Source: a virus
Strand: one strand, 5' to 3'
IMG/VR virus record: IMGVR_UViG_3300006112_000008
Location: 118,121-182,120 of that record
DNA length: 64,000 nucleotides
Shown here: positions 41,088-49,009 of the stretch, one piece after another
How positions within the stretch are numbered: the stretch's first letter is position 1
Layout: each line of letters begins with the position of its first letter
The notes under the pieces: generated by a model
What the model saw: only the letters and a program-made list of their open reading frames with translations
What the model was told of the DNA's origin: nothing
Databases searched by the model: none
Program-made: the position numbers and the translations under genes

Positions 41088-43706
41088 CTAGCCCTGTGGA
41101 AAGAAAAATTGATTTATAGTTTCCACATTAGAGCTTAGCGGGAGTGCAACATATTCCTCAGGAGTTAATCCTATAAAAAGAGCACTCTTGGTTAGATATT
41201 CAAAATCTTTAGGGTTAACCCAATCTCCTAACCCTGTATTTCTTCTTTTTAAACTACTCGCCTTACCTAAAGAGTTAGTTGCTTTAACAGGATTAACTGT
41301 CATTGTGCCGTGTACTTTACCATCTGGACCTGTTAATACTGTGGAGTTAGATCCTGTTTGTTTTACATTATATCCAGAACCTCCACCATCGTTTAACATA
41401 TTAACTTGATCTAACTTGGACTGATTTAACGGGTTAGCTCTTTCTAATATTTCATTTTGATCTGTTACCACAGCCTCGGGACTAGGTGTATATTTTGCCA
41501 CAGTATCTCCAGACCTCTGCTCTACTCCGGTGATTCTACCTATGAACGGGTTAGCCCCTAAACCACTAGCCTTTCTGTCTTCTGTGACTCTTTGAAGATA
41601 AGCTCTGTTATTGTCTGCCGTTTCTTTCTTCATCGCAAGGTTATCAAAAGAATTTAATGTTTTTAATCCCTCGTTGTTCTCTGGGCGAGGAATATGCTCC
41701 ATAGGCTTCACAGCTTCTATAGCTGGAGGAACAGTCACAGGTTCACCACTTGTCTTTAGTAACGCATCAGAGTCTAAAGCTTCTGTTTTAGGCTGTTGTG
41801 GTTGAGGAGTTGGAGGGGTAGCCGGATTATTATTAGGCTGACCTAAAGGAGGTATAGAGTTATTTTGCTCTGTGGTATTAATTAACTTACCGTTTTCTAT
41901 GGTTCCTGAATATGTTCCTGGTGCTCCTGTAGGGTTTAACTGTCTTCCTATATCTTTGGTTTCCCATCTATCTCTAGCCATATCTGCCCGTAATCCCCCC
42001 TTGGCCATATCTGCCTTATACTCAGGATCATTCAACATCCTATTTCGGTTATCAGCTATTCCCTTGTTAGCTGCAACACTTTCTGGATTAGTTCCTGCGG
42101 CATATTCACTCATAGCTGGAGAGGTGGCTGTTGTTGCTCCTACTTCAGGAATTTCAGGTCCTTGTGCTTGAGGTTTTATATTCACAGGGTTGTTATTGGC
42201 CTGAACAGGTTGACCAGGAGCTGCGGCAGGAGCCTGTTTATTCCCCCCGAATACTTTATCGTATAATGCCGCTCCTCCTCTTTCACCGGCCTCACTTCCC
42301 GCTATTTCACCAATAGCAGTACCCACACCTGGAGCCACAAATGTACCAGCAGCTCCGCCGCCTATTCTTCCTGTTAATGAACCAATACCACCAGCTATGG
42401 CCCTACCAAAAGAATGATTTCCGTCTGTATATCCAGCTCTGTATCCCTGCATTATATCTCCTGCTAACGGGAGAGCTTTAACACCTAAACTTAAACCCTT
42501 GAATGCCGCTGGAGCTAATCTTTGAAGAGTAGGGCTAGTTGCTCTGGATATGTTTCCTATGTTTTCTGAAACTCTGCCTGCAATCTGAGGAGCGTTTGCC
42601 ATCGCTCTGTTTGCTATGTTTTGGCCACTTCTAAGTAAATTTCCAGCACCTTCTCTGATATTGTTAATAACATTAGGAGCATTTTGAATGAGTTGGTTAT
42701 ACCTAGGGGCAGATTGTTCGGCTAGTGTATTAAATATAGTGCCGGCATCTCTACCCACAGCATTTAAACCATTTCTGGCTATATTAAATCCTGACCTTAA
42801 TCCATTCTGTACAACAGGATTTTGAGCAATACTTCTGTATGTATTCATACCTTGTCTGGCACCATTAATAGCCATAGCCGTGTTAATGCCTCCCATAGCT
42901 GTGTCTCCAACAACTCCACCAAGATTACCTTCTGTCCAGTCTTTACCAAAATTTTTAATATTACCTAAAGCATCATAAGCAGCAAAAGGAGCACCGAATG
43001 CATTTAATTTACCCAAAGCACCAGGAGTTTTAGCTAAAGAGCTAGCCACAAATGGAGTATTTCCAAGTGTATTGGCAAGACTACCCACACCATGAAAAGC
43101 TTGTCCAATGTTTCTGTTGTATAATCCCCCTCCTATTTCTCCTAAATCAACAAGACCACCAGCTCCCATAGCTGTGTTCATTAGGGCGGGACTAAGAAAA
43201 GCCTGCTTAATATTTTTATTTTTTACGGCTGTTTTTTTAAATTCATCAGATAACATAGACATTTTATGGCTGTTTTGTTCAGCTTTCTTATTTATTAACC
43301 TTTTAATTTCATCTTTTAACCTATCAGACTCTTCAGAACCACTTTTGAGCATTCTTTCCAAGAAGTCATTTTTATTAAATCTGTGTGGATCTTCCATTCC
43401 TATTGTGGCTGAGTTAAGTATCATAGGTCTTCCTCTCTCAAGATTTCCAATGTCTAATGTTGCACCTGCACGCATTCCCCTGCCAACATTTTCCATTGTG
43501 TCATATATTCCATGTTCTTTTATATAATTCTGATCAAGCGGCATATTGGGAAACAGTGTTCTGATTGCATTATCTACGGTTAAATTCAAGTTCTCTGGAC
43601 TGATTACTCTTTTAAGCCAGCTTGGTTCTGCTTTTCCAGGTTTAAAAAAAGTATAACCTGTTGCAGACTCTAGATTGTTGTATCTTGGAAAGGCTTCTAC
43701 GTCCAT
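41088..43706 (-). CDS. Large Ala/Gly/Asn-rich virion-type protein
   Basis: 872 residues. N-terminal ~180 soluble and charged; 185-520 rich in Gly, Ala and Asn with hydrophobic segments (for example LSPALMNTAMGAGGLVDLG; AIAGGIGSLTGRIGGGAAGTFVAPG), possibly membrane-interacting; then Pro/Gln/Asn-rich low complexity (520-700); the last ~50 residues are a compact domain ending NQFFFPQG. Similar in style to the 1659-6719 operon products. An internal or ejected virion protein is likely, but no family is recognised. Confidence 0.55.
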   Translation of the reverse strand: MDVEAFPRYNNLESATGYTFFKPGKAEPSWLKRVISPENLNLTVDNAIRTLFPNMPLDQNYIKEHGIYDTMENVGRGMRAGATLDIGNLERGRPMILNSATIGMEDPHRFNKNDFLERMLKSGSEESDRLKDEIKRLINKKAEQNSHKMSMLSDEFKKTAVKNKNIKQAFLSPALMNTAMGAGGLVDLGEIGGGLYNRNIGQAFHGVGSLANTLGNTPFVASSLAKTPGALGKLNAFGAPFAAYDALGNIKNFGKDWTEGNLGGVVGDTAMGGINTAMAINGARQGMNTYRSIAQNPVVQNGLRSGFNIARNGLNAVGRDAGTIFNTLAEQSAPRYNQLIQNAPNVINNIREGAGNLLRSGQNIANRAMANAPQIAGRVSENIGNISRATSPTLQRLAPAAFKGLSLGVKALPLAGDIMQGYRAGYTDGNHSFGRAIAGGIGSLTGRIGGGAAGTFVAPGVGTAIGEIAGSEAGERGGAALYDKVFGGNKQAPAAAPGQPVQANNNPVNIKPQAQGPEIPEVGATTATSPAMSEYAAGTNPESVAANKGIADNRNRMLNDPEYKADMAKGGLRADMARDRWETKDIGRQLNPTGAPGTYSGTIENGKLINTTEQNNSIPPLGQPNNNPATPPTPQPQQPKTEALDSDALLKTSGEPVTVPPAIEAVKPMEHIPRPENNEGLKTLNSFDNLAMKKETADNNRAYLQRVTEDRKASGLGANPFIGRITGVEQRSGDTVAKYTPSPEAVVTDQNEILERANPLNQSKLDQVNMLNDGGGSGYNVKQTGSNSTVLTGPDGKVHGTMTVNPVKATNSLGKASSLKRRNTGLGDWVNPKDFEYLTKSALFIGLTPEEYVALPLSSNVETINQFFFPQG
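41092..41116. repeat. Direct repeat copy at the end of the 872-residue gene
   Basis: Partner of 40496-40520 (two mismatches in 25 nt); encodes the genuine NQFFFPQG terminus. Confidence 0.75.
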
Positions 43707-43736
43707 AAGTAATTAGATTATATGTGAGCAGATAGC

Positions 43737-43775
43737 TAAAAAAAAGAAGAAAAGCTGGAGGGGTTAGCTCCAGCT
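43737..43775 (-). terminator. Intrinsic terminator with AGCTA tail
   Basis: AGCTGGAG (43753-43760), loop, CTCCAGCT (43768-43775); on the minus strand followed by a T tract that ends in AGCTATCTGC. A TATAAT for the 43706 gene follows immediately (CACATATAATC). Confidence 0.88.
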
Positions 43776-43780
43776 CTCTT

Positions 43781-44020
43781 TTATCTTCCATTCCAGGCAG
43801 AGTCCCAATACTTCTCCGCAACGGCTTTAACCATATAGATTTCTTGGAATTCTATTCTGGGATCAATAAAGAACCTACTCCTACTTCCTAATCGTATTTG
43901 AGTATGTTCTTCTTCTGATTTCTTGATTTGGCTTTTTACCGCCTCACATTTGAAGTTGCAAACATACTTCTTTACCCTCAGCGTCATTTCTTTACCGCAT
44001 CTAGAACATGGATTTTTCAT
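43781..44020 (-). CDS. Zinc-finger-like small protein
   Basis: 79 residues with PCSRCGKEM near the N-terminus and VCNFKCEA later, a CxxC...CxxxC set that may bind zinc. Its ATG is 23 nt after the terminator of the previous gene. Function unknown. Confidence 0.55.
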   Translation of the reverse strand: MKNPCSRCGKEMTLRVKKYVCNFKCEAVKSQIKKSEEEHTQIRLGSRSRFFIDPRIEFQEIYMVKAVAEKYWDSAWNGR

Positions 44021-44042
44021 ACGATAGATAAATAAAAGGGTA

Positions 44043-44070
44043 GCTCCTACTTCCCGGAGGAAGTAGGAGC
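44043..44070 (-). terminator. Intrinsic terminator
   Basis: GCTCCTACTTCC (44043-44054), loop cgga, GGAAGTAGGAGC (44059-44070): a 12-bp perfect stem; on the minus strand TACCCTTTTATTT follows. Ends the 44087-44278 unit. Confidence 0.85.
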
Positions 44071-44086
44071 ATTCCCTGTACCAATA

Positions 44087-44278
44087 TTAGGCAGCTGCAG
44101 TAGCCTCTTCTGTGCCAGGGTTTTCACCCTTGCGCTTGAAGACGTTCTTGATCTTCTCTGCGCCATGCTTTGCCGTGTTAGACACCTTGGTGTTCACCTT
44201 CTTTCCGAAGATGCTTCCCACAGCGTATCCAACAACGGTGGCTCCGAATCCGATTCCTGCGATTACGATCTTGTTCAT
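44087..44278 (-). CDS. Small membrane protein, probably highly expressed
   Basis: 63 residues: one Gly-rich membrane helix (IVIAGIGFGATVVGYAVGSIFG), basic middle, Glu/Ala tail. Codons are GC-rich compared with neighbours (as in the 7142 gene), and it has its own C-tract promoter and terminator, so strong, single-gene expression is likely. Function unknown. Confidence 0.6.
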   Translation of the reverse strand: MNKIVIAGIGFGATVVGYAVGSIFGKKVNTKVSNTAKHGAEKIKNVFKRKGENPGTEEATAAA

Positions 44279-44369
44279 TTTCTGAGTTTGTTTGGTTTTA
44301 GGGTTTGAAACAGATAAAATATGTAATTCCCGTTCTTATCAGAAGGGCATACTTTCTCTGCTTCATAAT

Positions 44370-44406
44370 ACTATACCAGTATCTATGCCATAACACCCCA
44401 GGGGGG
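44370..44406 (-). promoter_or_regulatory. C-tract promoter (CCCCCC-N25-TATAGT)
   Basis: Minus strand: CCCCCC (44406-44401), 25 nt, extended TGG-TATAGT (44375-44370). Drives the 44087-44278 gene. Confidence 0.68.
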
Positions 44407-44431
44407 TAGGGGAGGGGCGCGGGGAATAGCT

Positions 44432-44457
44432 AAAGAAAAGGGGGATTTTACTCCCCC
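44432..44457 (-). terminator. Intrinsic terminator with AGCTA tail
   Basis: GGGGG (44440-44444) and CCCCC (44453-44457); on the minus strand TTTTCTTTAGCTA follows. Ends the 44467-44775 unit. Confidence 0.75.
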
Positions 44458-44466
44458 AGTTCTCTA

Positions 44467-44775
44467 TTAGTCTTTGGTGGCATGTATTCTGCCGCCTTTA
44501 CCGCTTAACCTAGCTTCTGCCATTTCTCTGGGATATCCAACCCTAATAAGGTTAGTTATAACCTTTTCTGGTGGATATTCTGTAGAATCAGGTTTTATAT
44601 ATTTGTCAAATCCCTTGGCTCTTTCATAATAAGTAAGACTTGCAAAGAAATCCCACCAAACAAGGTAGGCTACCGGCTTTCTGATATCTTCGCTAAGTTT
44701 GTTTATTTTATTTAGCCATTCTTTTTCTGTGCGAATTTCTAGTTTGGCTACCAACGGATTTCTCCGGTTACTCAT
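44467..44775 (-). CDS. Small basic hypothetical protein
   Basis: 102 residues, helical, with two Trp/aromatic patches (VAYLVWWDFFASLTYYERA). Leader has TTTAACCCTAACCAAACACA. Own C-tract promoter and terminator. Function unknown. Confidence 0.55.
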   Translation of the reverse strand: MSNRRNPLVAKLEIRTEKEWLNKINKLSEDIRKPVAYLVWWDFFASLTYYERAKGFDKYIKPDSTEYPPEKVITNLIRVGYPREMAEARLSGKGGRIHATKD

Positions 44776-44835
44776 GATTTTTAATGTGTTTGGTTAGGGT
44801 TAAACTGCAGAGGGCATATTTTCCCTCATCAATTT

Positions 44836-44872
44836 ACTATACCAAATAATATGTGATATCCCGGAGAGGGGG
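44836..44872 (-). promoter_or_regulatory. C-tract promoter (CCCCC-N26-TATAGT)
   Basis: Minus strand: CCCCC (44872-44868), 26 nt, extended TGG-TATAGT (44841-44836). Drives the 44467-44775 gene. Confidence 0.62.
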
Positions 44873-45250
44873 TTATTTATTTTGGTAGTCTATGCAGGCT
44901 TTAAACATATCCGCGCACTCAGGAATAGATATCCCCTTGTTGTAGTGCATGTCTCTACCTATGTACTTATACCACCATACTTTCAGATCCAGAGGCTTGT
45001 AGTGAAAGTTCGGTTCTCCGTCTTCTTTACACCAACGGCAATCCTCCTCCTCGCACCAGCAATAGCTTTTCATGGAGAATACAGGATTATCCTCGTGATG
45101 GAGCCCATATTTGTCTGCCCATTCACCATCACTTGCATAATATTCTGCTACTGCTCTGATAATACTCTCAACAAGATATCCCTCTTCTGGACCCATCATC
45201 CCAGGAGGAGTGATTATTTGTATTTGTACGTTTTCTTGATTTTCTTGCAC
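44873..45250 (-). CDS. Cys-rich hypothetical protein
   Basis: 125 residues from a GTG at 45250 overlapping the previous gene. A SYCWCEEEDCRWCKE cluster of cysteines and acidic residues near residue 60 may bind metal. Ends 1 nt past the C tract of the next promoter. Function unknown. Confidence 0.55.
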   Translation of the reverse strand: MQENQENVQIQIITPPGMMGPEEGYLVESIIRAVAEYYASDGEWADKYGLHHEDNPVFSMKSYCWCEEEDCRWCKEDGEPNFHYKPLDLKVWWYKYIGRDMHYNKGISIPECADMFKACIDYQNK

Positions 45251-45357
45251 GTCTTCTTCAGATTAGGCTCATCTTTCTTTTTCTGGAACTTAATGTTGTC
45301 AAAGTTATCCCAGAACTTTTTTGTGTTATTGCTTCTTGGAAATGATCCTTTACCCAT
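45214..45357 (-). CDS. 47-residue basic protein
   Basis: ATG at 45357, TAA at 45214-45216. Lys-rich, Phe/Asn-containing (KFWDNFDNIKFQKKKDEP). Overlaps the next gene by 37 nt in another frame. Not recognised. Confidence 0.4.
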   Translation of the reverse strand: MGKGSFPRSNNTKKFWDNFDNIKFQKKKDEPNLKKTCKKIKKTYKYK

Positions 45358-45361
45358 ATGT

Positions 45362-45502
45362 TTATTTTGTTTTGTTTCCGTATATTATCTTTTTTCCTTT
45401 TAACTGCCACTGACTAGAACTAACTCCTCTAGACTCCCAGAAGGCTGCTATAGCTGCCCCGAAAGTTTTATGCGTTGGAAGATTCTTTTTCTTTTTTTTC
45501 AC
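45362..45502 (-). CDS. 46-residue basic protein
   Basis: GTG at 45502 overlapping the phosphatase stop (GTGA), TAA at 45362-45364. The THKTFGAAIAAFWESRGVSS segment looks like a genuine small helical domain. Part of the same transcript. Confidence 0.45.
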   Translation of the reverse strand: MKKKKKNLPTHKTFGAAIAAFWESRGVSSSQWQLKGKKIIYGNKTK

Positions 45503-46083
45503 AAGTTTGATCCGAAGGGTTTTTTATTTTCCTCTTCTTTCCATAGTAATATAGCAGGATATAAATTTGAATCTAGAATTTTATCTGCCAACCTAAGCAT
45601 CAACTGATTTGGCCACATACAACGCCTATCTTTAAATGTAGCCATAATAGCCTCTTCCTCTGTCATTCCATTGAGATATCTGAGAATTATTGCTGTGGCT
45701 GTGCTTCTTGATACCCCGGCATGGCAATGAACCAACACATTAAAGCTTTCGTCCATGGCCTTTAATTCTCTGCCCACAGCTATGATATTGAGCAGATTTT
45801 TATAGCATGGTCCCTTCTGGTCGTTAAAATAAGGATCATCTATCCATCTCTCCAACTCTTCTTCTGTGAAGGGCTTTCTATACATCCATGTTTCATCTAA
45901 ATCGTTGAACTCCTCCACATGATGCACCACACCTGGGTTGTTTTTAATGTTAGCTTCTTTTAATTCTTTTATATCTTCTAAGCTGTCAGGGTCGTATAAA
46001 GAGATTAAAACATTCCAATCATGCTTGTTATTGCAGATCTCCCTGGTCTTGTATATATCCTGAACTTGAATTTTTGTAATCAT
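45499..46083 (-). CDS. Dual-specificity/tyrosine phosphatase-like protein
   Basis: 194 residues. VLVHCHAGVSRSTATAII (about residue 117) is a full HCxxGxxRS active site with the nucleophilic cysteine and the P-loop arginine; GMTEEEAI follows as in DSP/PTP folds. An acidic DDPYFNDQKG loop upstream may supply the general acid. It may dephosphorylate host proteins or RNA ends; substrate not evident. Confidence 0.85.
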   Translation of the reverse strand: MITKIQVQDIYKTREICNNKHDWNVLISLYDPDSLEDIKELKEANIKNNPGVVHHVEEFNDLDETWMYRKPFTEEELERWIDDPYFNDQKGPCYKNLLNIIAVGRELKAMDESFNVLVHCHAGVSRSTATAIILRYLNGMTEEEAIMATFKDRRCMWPNQLMLRLADKILDSNLYPAILLWKEEENKKPFGSNL

Positions 46084-46177
46084 TTGCTGCTTTTAAGTTT
46101 AAAAGTATCGCGATTAGTATAGTTGTTACTATAGAAATTATTATTATTTTAACTGTGTCTAGCTCTGATCTTCTCAT
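46028..46177 (-). CDS. Single-pass membrane mini-protein
   Basis: 49 residues, ATG at 46177. Hydrophobic helix about 9-28 (VKIIIISIVTTILIAILL). The tail lies in the overlap with the phosphatase gene. It starts directly after the stop of the 46178-46255 mini-gene. Confidence 0.4.
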   Translation of the reverse strand: MRRSELDTVKIIIISIVTTILIAILLNLKAANDYKNSSSGYIQDQGDLQ

Positions 46178-46255
46178 TCAATCTTTTAACAGAGCTAAAA
46201 AGCAAACTATATACAGAATGATAGATAGCGTTAGTATTATTTGGGCTGGTTTCAT
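46178..46255 (-). CDS. 25-residue membrane peptide
   Basis: ATG at 46255 overlapping the previous stop by 1 nt. Almost all membrane helix (AQIILTLSIILYIVCFLALL) with KD at the end. Translational coupling to both neighbours supports it. Confidence 0.45.
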   Translation of the reverse strand: MKPAQIILTLSIILYIVCFLALLKD

Positions 46256-46572
46256 CACTTACCTTTTAATTTCTTTATTTCACTTTTGAGCTTTGTGATT
46301 TGTTTATTCTTTTTAGCTAATTCTTTTTCTAGCTCTGCCACTCTTTCTTTGGTTGTGTCTGGTTGGGAGATATTACAAATCAGATCCTCATAATCTTCAT
46401 AGAGCTTCCAAAATGCAACATCCCATTCTCCGTTGGCTAGTTTGAGGCGTTCATTCCATTCCTCTACGTTTTTTACAGGAGTGTTTTTACTCCACACCCA
46501 TATTCCTCTCTGCTCTTCAAAAAATTCTTTTAATGGGTCGTATGCCAGTAATGTTGGGAATAAGTTAAACAT
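46255..46572 (-). CDS. Coiled-coil hypothetical protein
   Basis: 105 residues. C-terminal third is a coiled coil (VAELEKELAKKNKQITKLK). N-terminal part has two Trp-rich patches. Its ATG is 18 nt after the 3' end of the candidate structured RNA, so that RNA may be its leader. Confidence 0.5.
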   Translation of the reverse strand: MFNLFPTLLAYDPLKEFFEEQRGIWVWSKNTPVKNVEEWNERLKLANGEWDVAFWKLYEDYEDLICNISQPDTTKERVAELEKELAKKNKQITKLKSEIKKLKGK

Positions 46573-46589
46573 GGTTTTAAGTGTTAGCG

Positions 46590-46764
46590 TCTCCTACAAT
46601 CATAGCTACGGGTAAAGACCTAGAGCAGCAATACTAGCTGAGTGGCTAGCGTTAACTGATAAGCCCCGATTACTCGCTGTCCCTAGAGTCTCTTCTCAGG
46701 GAGACCCGTCACAGTCAGAGCGCGCCTAACCACCTCCGGGCAGGACGACTATGACTGTAGGAGA
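46590..46764 (-). ncRNA. Candidate structured RNA (~175 nt) closed by a 16-bp terminal stem
   Basis: TCTCCTACAATCATAG (46590-46605) pairs with CTATGACTGTAGGAGA (46749-46764), one mismatch. Inside, ACGGGT (46609) pairs with ACCCGT (near 46714), AGCAGC with GCTGTC-type bases, and a GAGT-GGCT...AGCC...ACTC hairpin sits at the centre. It is much more GC-rich than the genome and has no ORF. A promoter at 46770-46797 would start the minus-strand RNA at the stem's 5' end. It does not match tmRNA, RNase P or 6S by eye. It could also be a 5' leader of gene 46255-46572. Confidence 0.7.
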
Positions 46765-46769
46765 AATTC

Positions 46770-46797
46770 ATACTAACTCAATAGAGGTGTTTGTCAA
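46770..46797 (-). promoter_or_regulatory. Promoter TTGACA-16-TAGTAT of the structured RNA
   Basis: Minus strand: perfect TTGACA (46797-46792), 16 nt, TAGTAT (46775-46770). Predicted start near 46764, the first base of the terminal stem. Confidence 0.65.
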
Positions 46798-46801
46798 CCC
46801 A

Positions 46802-47056
46802 CTATTTGTGTTTGAGCTTTTGCATAGGTGTTGTGATATGGCACAATCCCCAGCTCACTTTATCTAAGATATGGTTGGCCTCTTCTTTTTGATCTTCTGA
46901 AAACTTTGAAGTATCCAAATTTAAAAAATACTCCTCGGTTTCTCTCAAGACATTCCACACTTTCCAGAAGGCCGTTTCTTTTATTTCTACACCTTTCTCA
47001 GGGTGCGTCTGGATTTCTTCTTCTGAAGATTCTTTCTCCTCTGATATAGCTTTCAT
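46802..47056 (-). CDS. Small acidic hypothetical protein
   Basis: 84 residues. Glu-rich N-terminus (59 nt of it overlapping the end of the next gene upstream), then a helical domain (FWKVWNVLRETEEYF). Function unknown. Confidence 0.5.
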   Translation of the reverse strand: MKAISEEKESSEEEIQTHPEKGVEIKETAFWKVWNVLRETEEYFLNLDTSKFSEDQKEEANHILDKVSWGLCHITTPMQKLKHK

Positions 47057-47651
47057 TGTTATTTCCTAAAGCATACACATTATCCATTTGTCCTTTACCG
47101 AAAAATGGATGCATATGATTAAACGTGAGTTTTGTTCTTTTTATTATGCCTAGTTTATTTGCTCTGTGTGTAAACTCTCTATCTACATACAGGTGGTCGT
47201 ATTCCCCTGAAAACATCTCATTTTCGTTTAAGCCTAGTAAACCAGGCACAACTCTAGTGAATACAGGGTGAGTTAATAATCCATCCCCTCTACAACCATC
47301 ACCCACAGCTAATACCACAGGCTGGGACGGGTCAGGAATATCTTCTATTATTGAAGTGTCCCAATCTTCAGGAGGATCTATGTCATCCGCCCCAAAAACA
47401 ATTACTTTCCCCACACTTTTACTAAATGCGGCGTTCGAGTTCTGTACCGTGGTAGGCAGACCGTCATCTCTTTTGGGGGTTATAACATGGTCAAAACCTA
47501 TAAGTTTTTTACTACCCTCATCGTCTTCTGAAAACCCAAAAATATATTCAACATTTCCAGGCCGCTTAGCCCTGCTCAAGAAGGCTTCTCTTACTTTGAT
47601 AGCCATTTCTGGTCTTTCTCTTGTGGGATGTATTACCGAGATATAGCTCAT
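46998..47651 (-). CDS. Family A glycosyltransferase-like protein
   Basis: 217 residues. ISVIHPTRERPEMAIK start, FGADDIDPPEDWD with a DDxD-type metal site (about residue 87), then GDGLLTHPVFTR and a YVDREFTHRANKLG segment fit a GT-A (family 2-like) fold. It could glycosylate phage DNA or a protein; no acceptor clue here. ATG 1 nt from the upstream stop. Confidence 0.65.
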   Translation of the reverse strand: MSYISVIHPTRERPEMAIKVREAFLSRAKRPGNVEYIFGFSEDDEGSKKLIGFDHVITPKRDDGLPTTVQNSNAAFSKSVGKVIVFGADDIDPPEDWDTSIIEDIPDPSQPVVLAVGDGCRGDGLLTHPVFTRVVPGLLGLNENEMFSGEYDHLYVDREFTHRANKLGIIKRTKLTFNHMHPFFGKGQMDNVYALGNNNESYIRGERIFRRRNPDAP

Positions 47652-47881
47652 TATGCGTCAGGGGTTATAGGAACAAACAATACTTTTATTTGGTTCCCGC
47701 TATTTATTACTTTAGGGTGTTGATAAAACCTGTTTGGTAGTCTCTCTATCGCCCCAGGAGCGAGATGTGGTGGAAGTAGACTTACATCATCCCCATCCAC
47801 CCAACTATAACTCTCTCCAGTCATTTCACAATATATGTCTTGGTCTGGGGTTTCCGGGAAGTTTTTAGTAGGTACGTACAT
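47651..47881 (-). CDS. Small hypothetical protein
   Basis: 76 residues, Pro-rich, beta-type (DIYCEMTGESYSWVDGDDVS). Starts on the last base of the UVDE stop region and ends on the start of the glycosyltransferase-like gene. Not recognised. Confidence 0.5.
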   Translation of the reverse strand: MYVPTKNFPETPDQDIYCEMTGESYSWVDGDDVSLLPPHLAPGAIERLPNRFYQHPKVINSGNQIKVLFVPITPDA

Positions 47882-48795
47882 CAGATTAATTCTTTATATT
47901 TATCTCTTAACTTCAAAACTGCCAAGTTTTTTTTCTTTGCTTCTACCTCTAAATCCACACTGTACTTTTTAACTATTTCATCAGGCAATTCTTCAACATA
48001 ATCATGATGCGTTCTATCTGCAGGGCCTGCTTTCCCTTCTGATATATGCATCAATGGTCTAGAGCTCCCCCAGGAATATATACAATTTGCCGCAGCCTCT
48101 TCTACACTCTCGCCCTCATTATTTATGTTTCTGTGGTGAAAGTCTAGAGTTACAGGGAACAACGGGAAATATTTCCTGATTTTTTGCCACGTCCAGAAGC
48201 TTTTGTCTTCATTTTCAAACACTAGTCGGTTAGTAACGCCAAAAGAAAGCCTGTTTATGCTTTCCCTGAAGTAGTCTAAATTCGCTATATTGTCTTTGCC
48301 GCTGCTTAGGTGGATGTTTAATGGACAAGTTTTATTAACAGGTATACCCAAAAGAGAAAGAAAGGTACTATGAAACTCCAGATTATTTATTGAGTTAGCT
48401 CTCACATTTTCATTAGGACTACCTAAACTTACAAACTGATCAGGATGCATGGTTAGCCTTCCATCTTTTAAGTAAAGCTCAGTAGTAACCCTAGCTGTAT
48501 TCCATATATCAGAAAATTCTTCAGATATAAACTCTGTCCATAGATATCTGAAATTTATGTGATCCGCCAATGGAAACAGTGCGCTACTTATTCTGAATAA
48601 CTTAAAATTATTCAGCATGTTATATTGCAACACCCTGTTATGTTCTTCCAGATTATGCTTCCATATTCCATGCAACTTATTTCTCAACTCTTCTGATCCC
48701 AGCCCTAATTCTGCCGCTCTTGTTAGGGTTATAGTCTTAAAGGTTGATTTGTGCTCTCCTAATGAAATGCAGCAATAGCCTAGTCTGGTATTCAT
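47881..48795 (-). CDS. uvsE: UV damage endonuclease (UVDE)
   Basis: 304 residues, the usual length. LGYCCISL at the start, RISSALFPLADH, LTMHPDQFVSLGSPN, NIHLSSGKDN, LVFENEDKSF, VTLDFHHRNI and MHISEGK carry the metal-binding His, Glu and Asp residues of the TIM-barrel UVDE family. It incises 5' to UV photoproducts, giving damage repair independent of the host, consistent with an environmental phage. Confidence 0.92.
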   Translation of the reverse strand: MNTRLGYCCISLGEHKSTFKTITLTRAAELGLGSEELRNKLHGIWKHNLEEHNRVLQYNMLNNFKLFRISSALFPLADHINFRYLWTEFISEEFSDIWNTARVTTELYLKDGRLTMHPDQFVSLGSPNENVRANSINNLEFHSTFLSLLGIPVNKTCPLNIHLSSGKDNIANLDYFRESINRLSFGVTNRLVFENEDKSFWTWQKIRKYFPLFPVTLDFHHRNINNEGESVEEAAANCIYSWGSSRPLMHISEGKAGPADRTHHDYVEELPDEIVKKYSVDLEVEAKKKNLAVLKLRDKYKELI

Positions 48796-48995
48796 TGATT
48801 ATCTGTATGCTGTAGCCCTATGCTGATAGGAGTTGGGTGACTACCATAATACTTTCTTATTATATGTGAATAGGTAAAAAATAGAACAGTGCCGGCTATG
48901 TAAAAAATACATAAATTACGTATTGAAAATACTAGCCTTAGCTTTAATGCAATATACTGCCAATGTGTTAATACAGGTGTTTGATTTAGTTTCAT
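48792..48995 (-). CDS. Single-pass membrane protein
   Basis: 67 residues. Basic N-terminal part, hydrophobic helix about 29-46 (LCIFYIAGTVLFFTYS), soluble tail. 4-nt overlap with the UVDE gene. Starts 15 nt after tRNA-Lys. Confidence 0.5.
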   Translation of the reverse strand: MKLNQTPVLTHWQYIALKLRLVFSIRNLCIFYIAGTVLFFTYSHIIRKYYGSHPTPISIGLQHTDNQ

Positions 48996-49009
48996 TTGTT
49001 TTTAGTTTG

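Noticed and set aside
41993-42260. Plus-strand C runs followed by TATA-like words inside the 872-residue gene
   Set aside because: Spacings are 13-16 nt, not 24-26, they lie within coding sequence on the wrong strand, and no gene follows.
46590-46764. Group I intron or tmRNA
   Set aside because: No recognisable P7/P,Q,R,S elements, no flanking split gene, and no tRNA-like end or tag frame.
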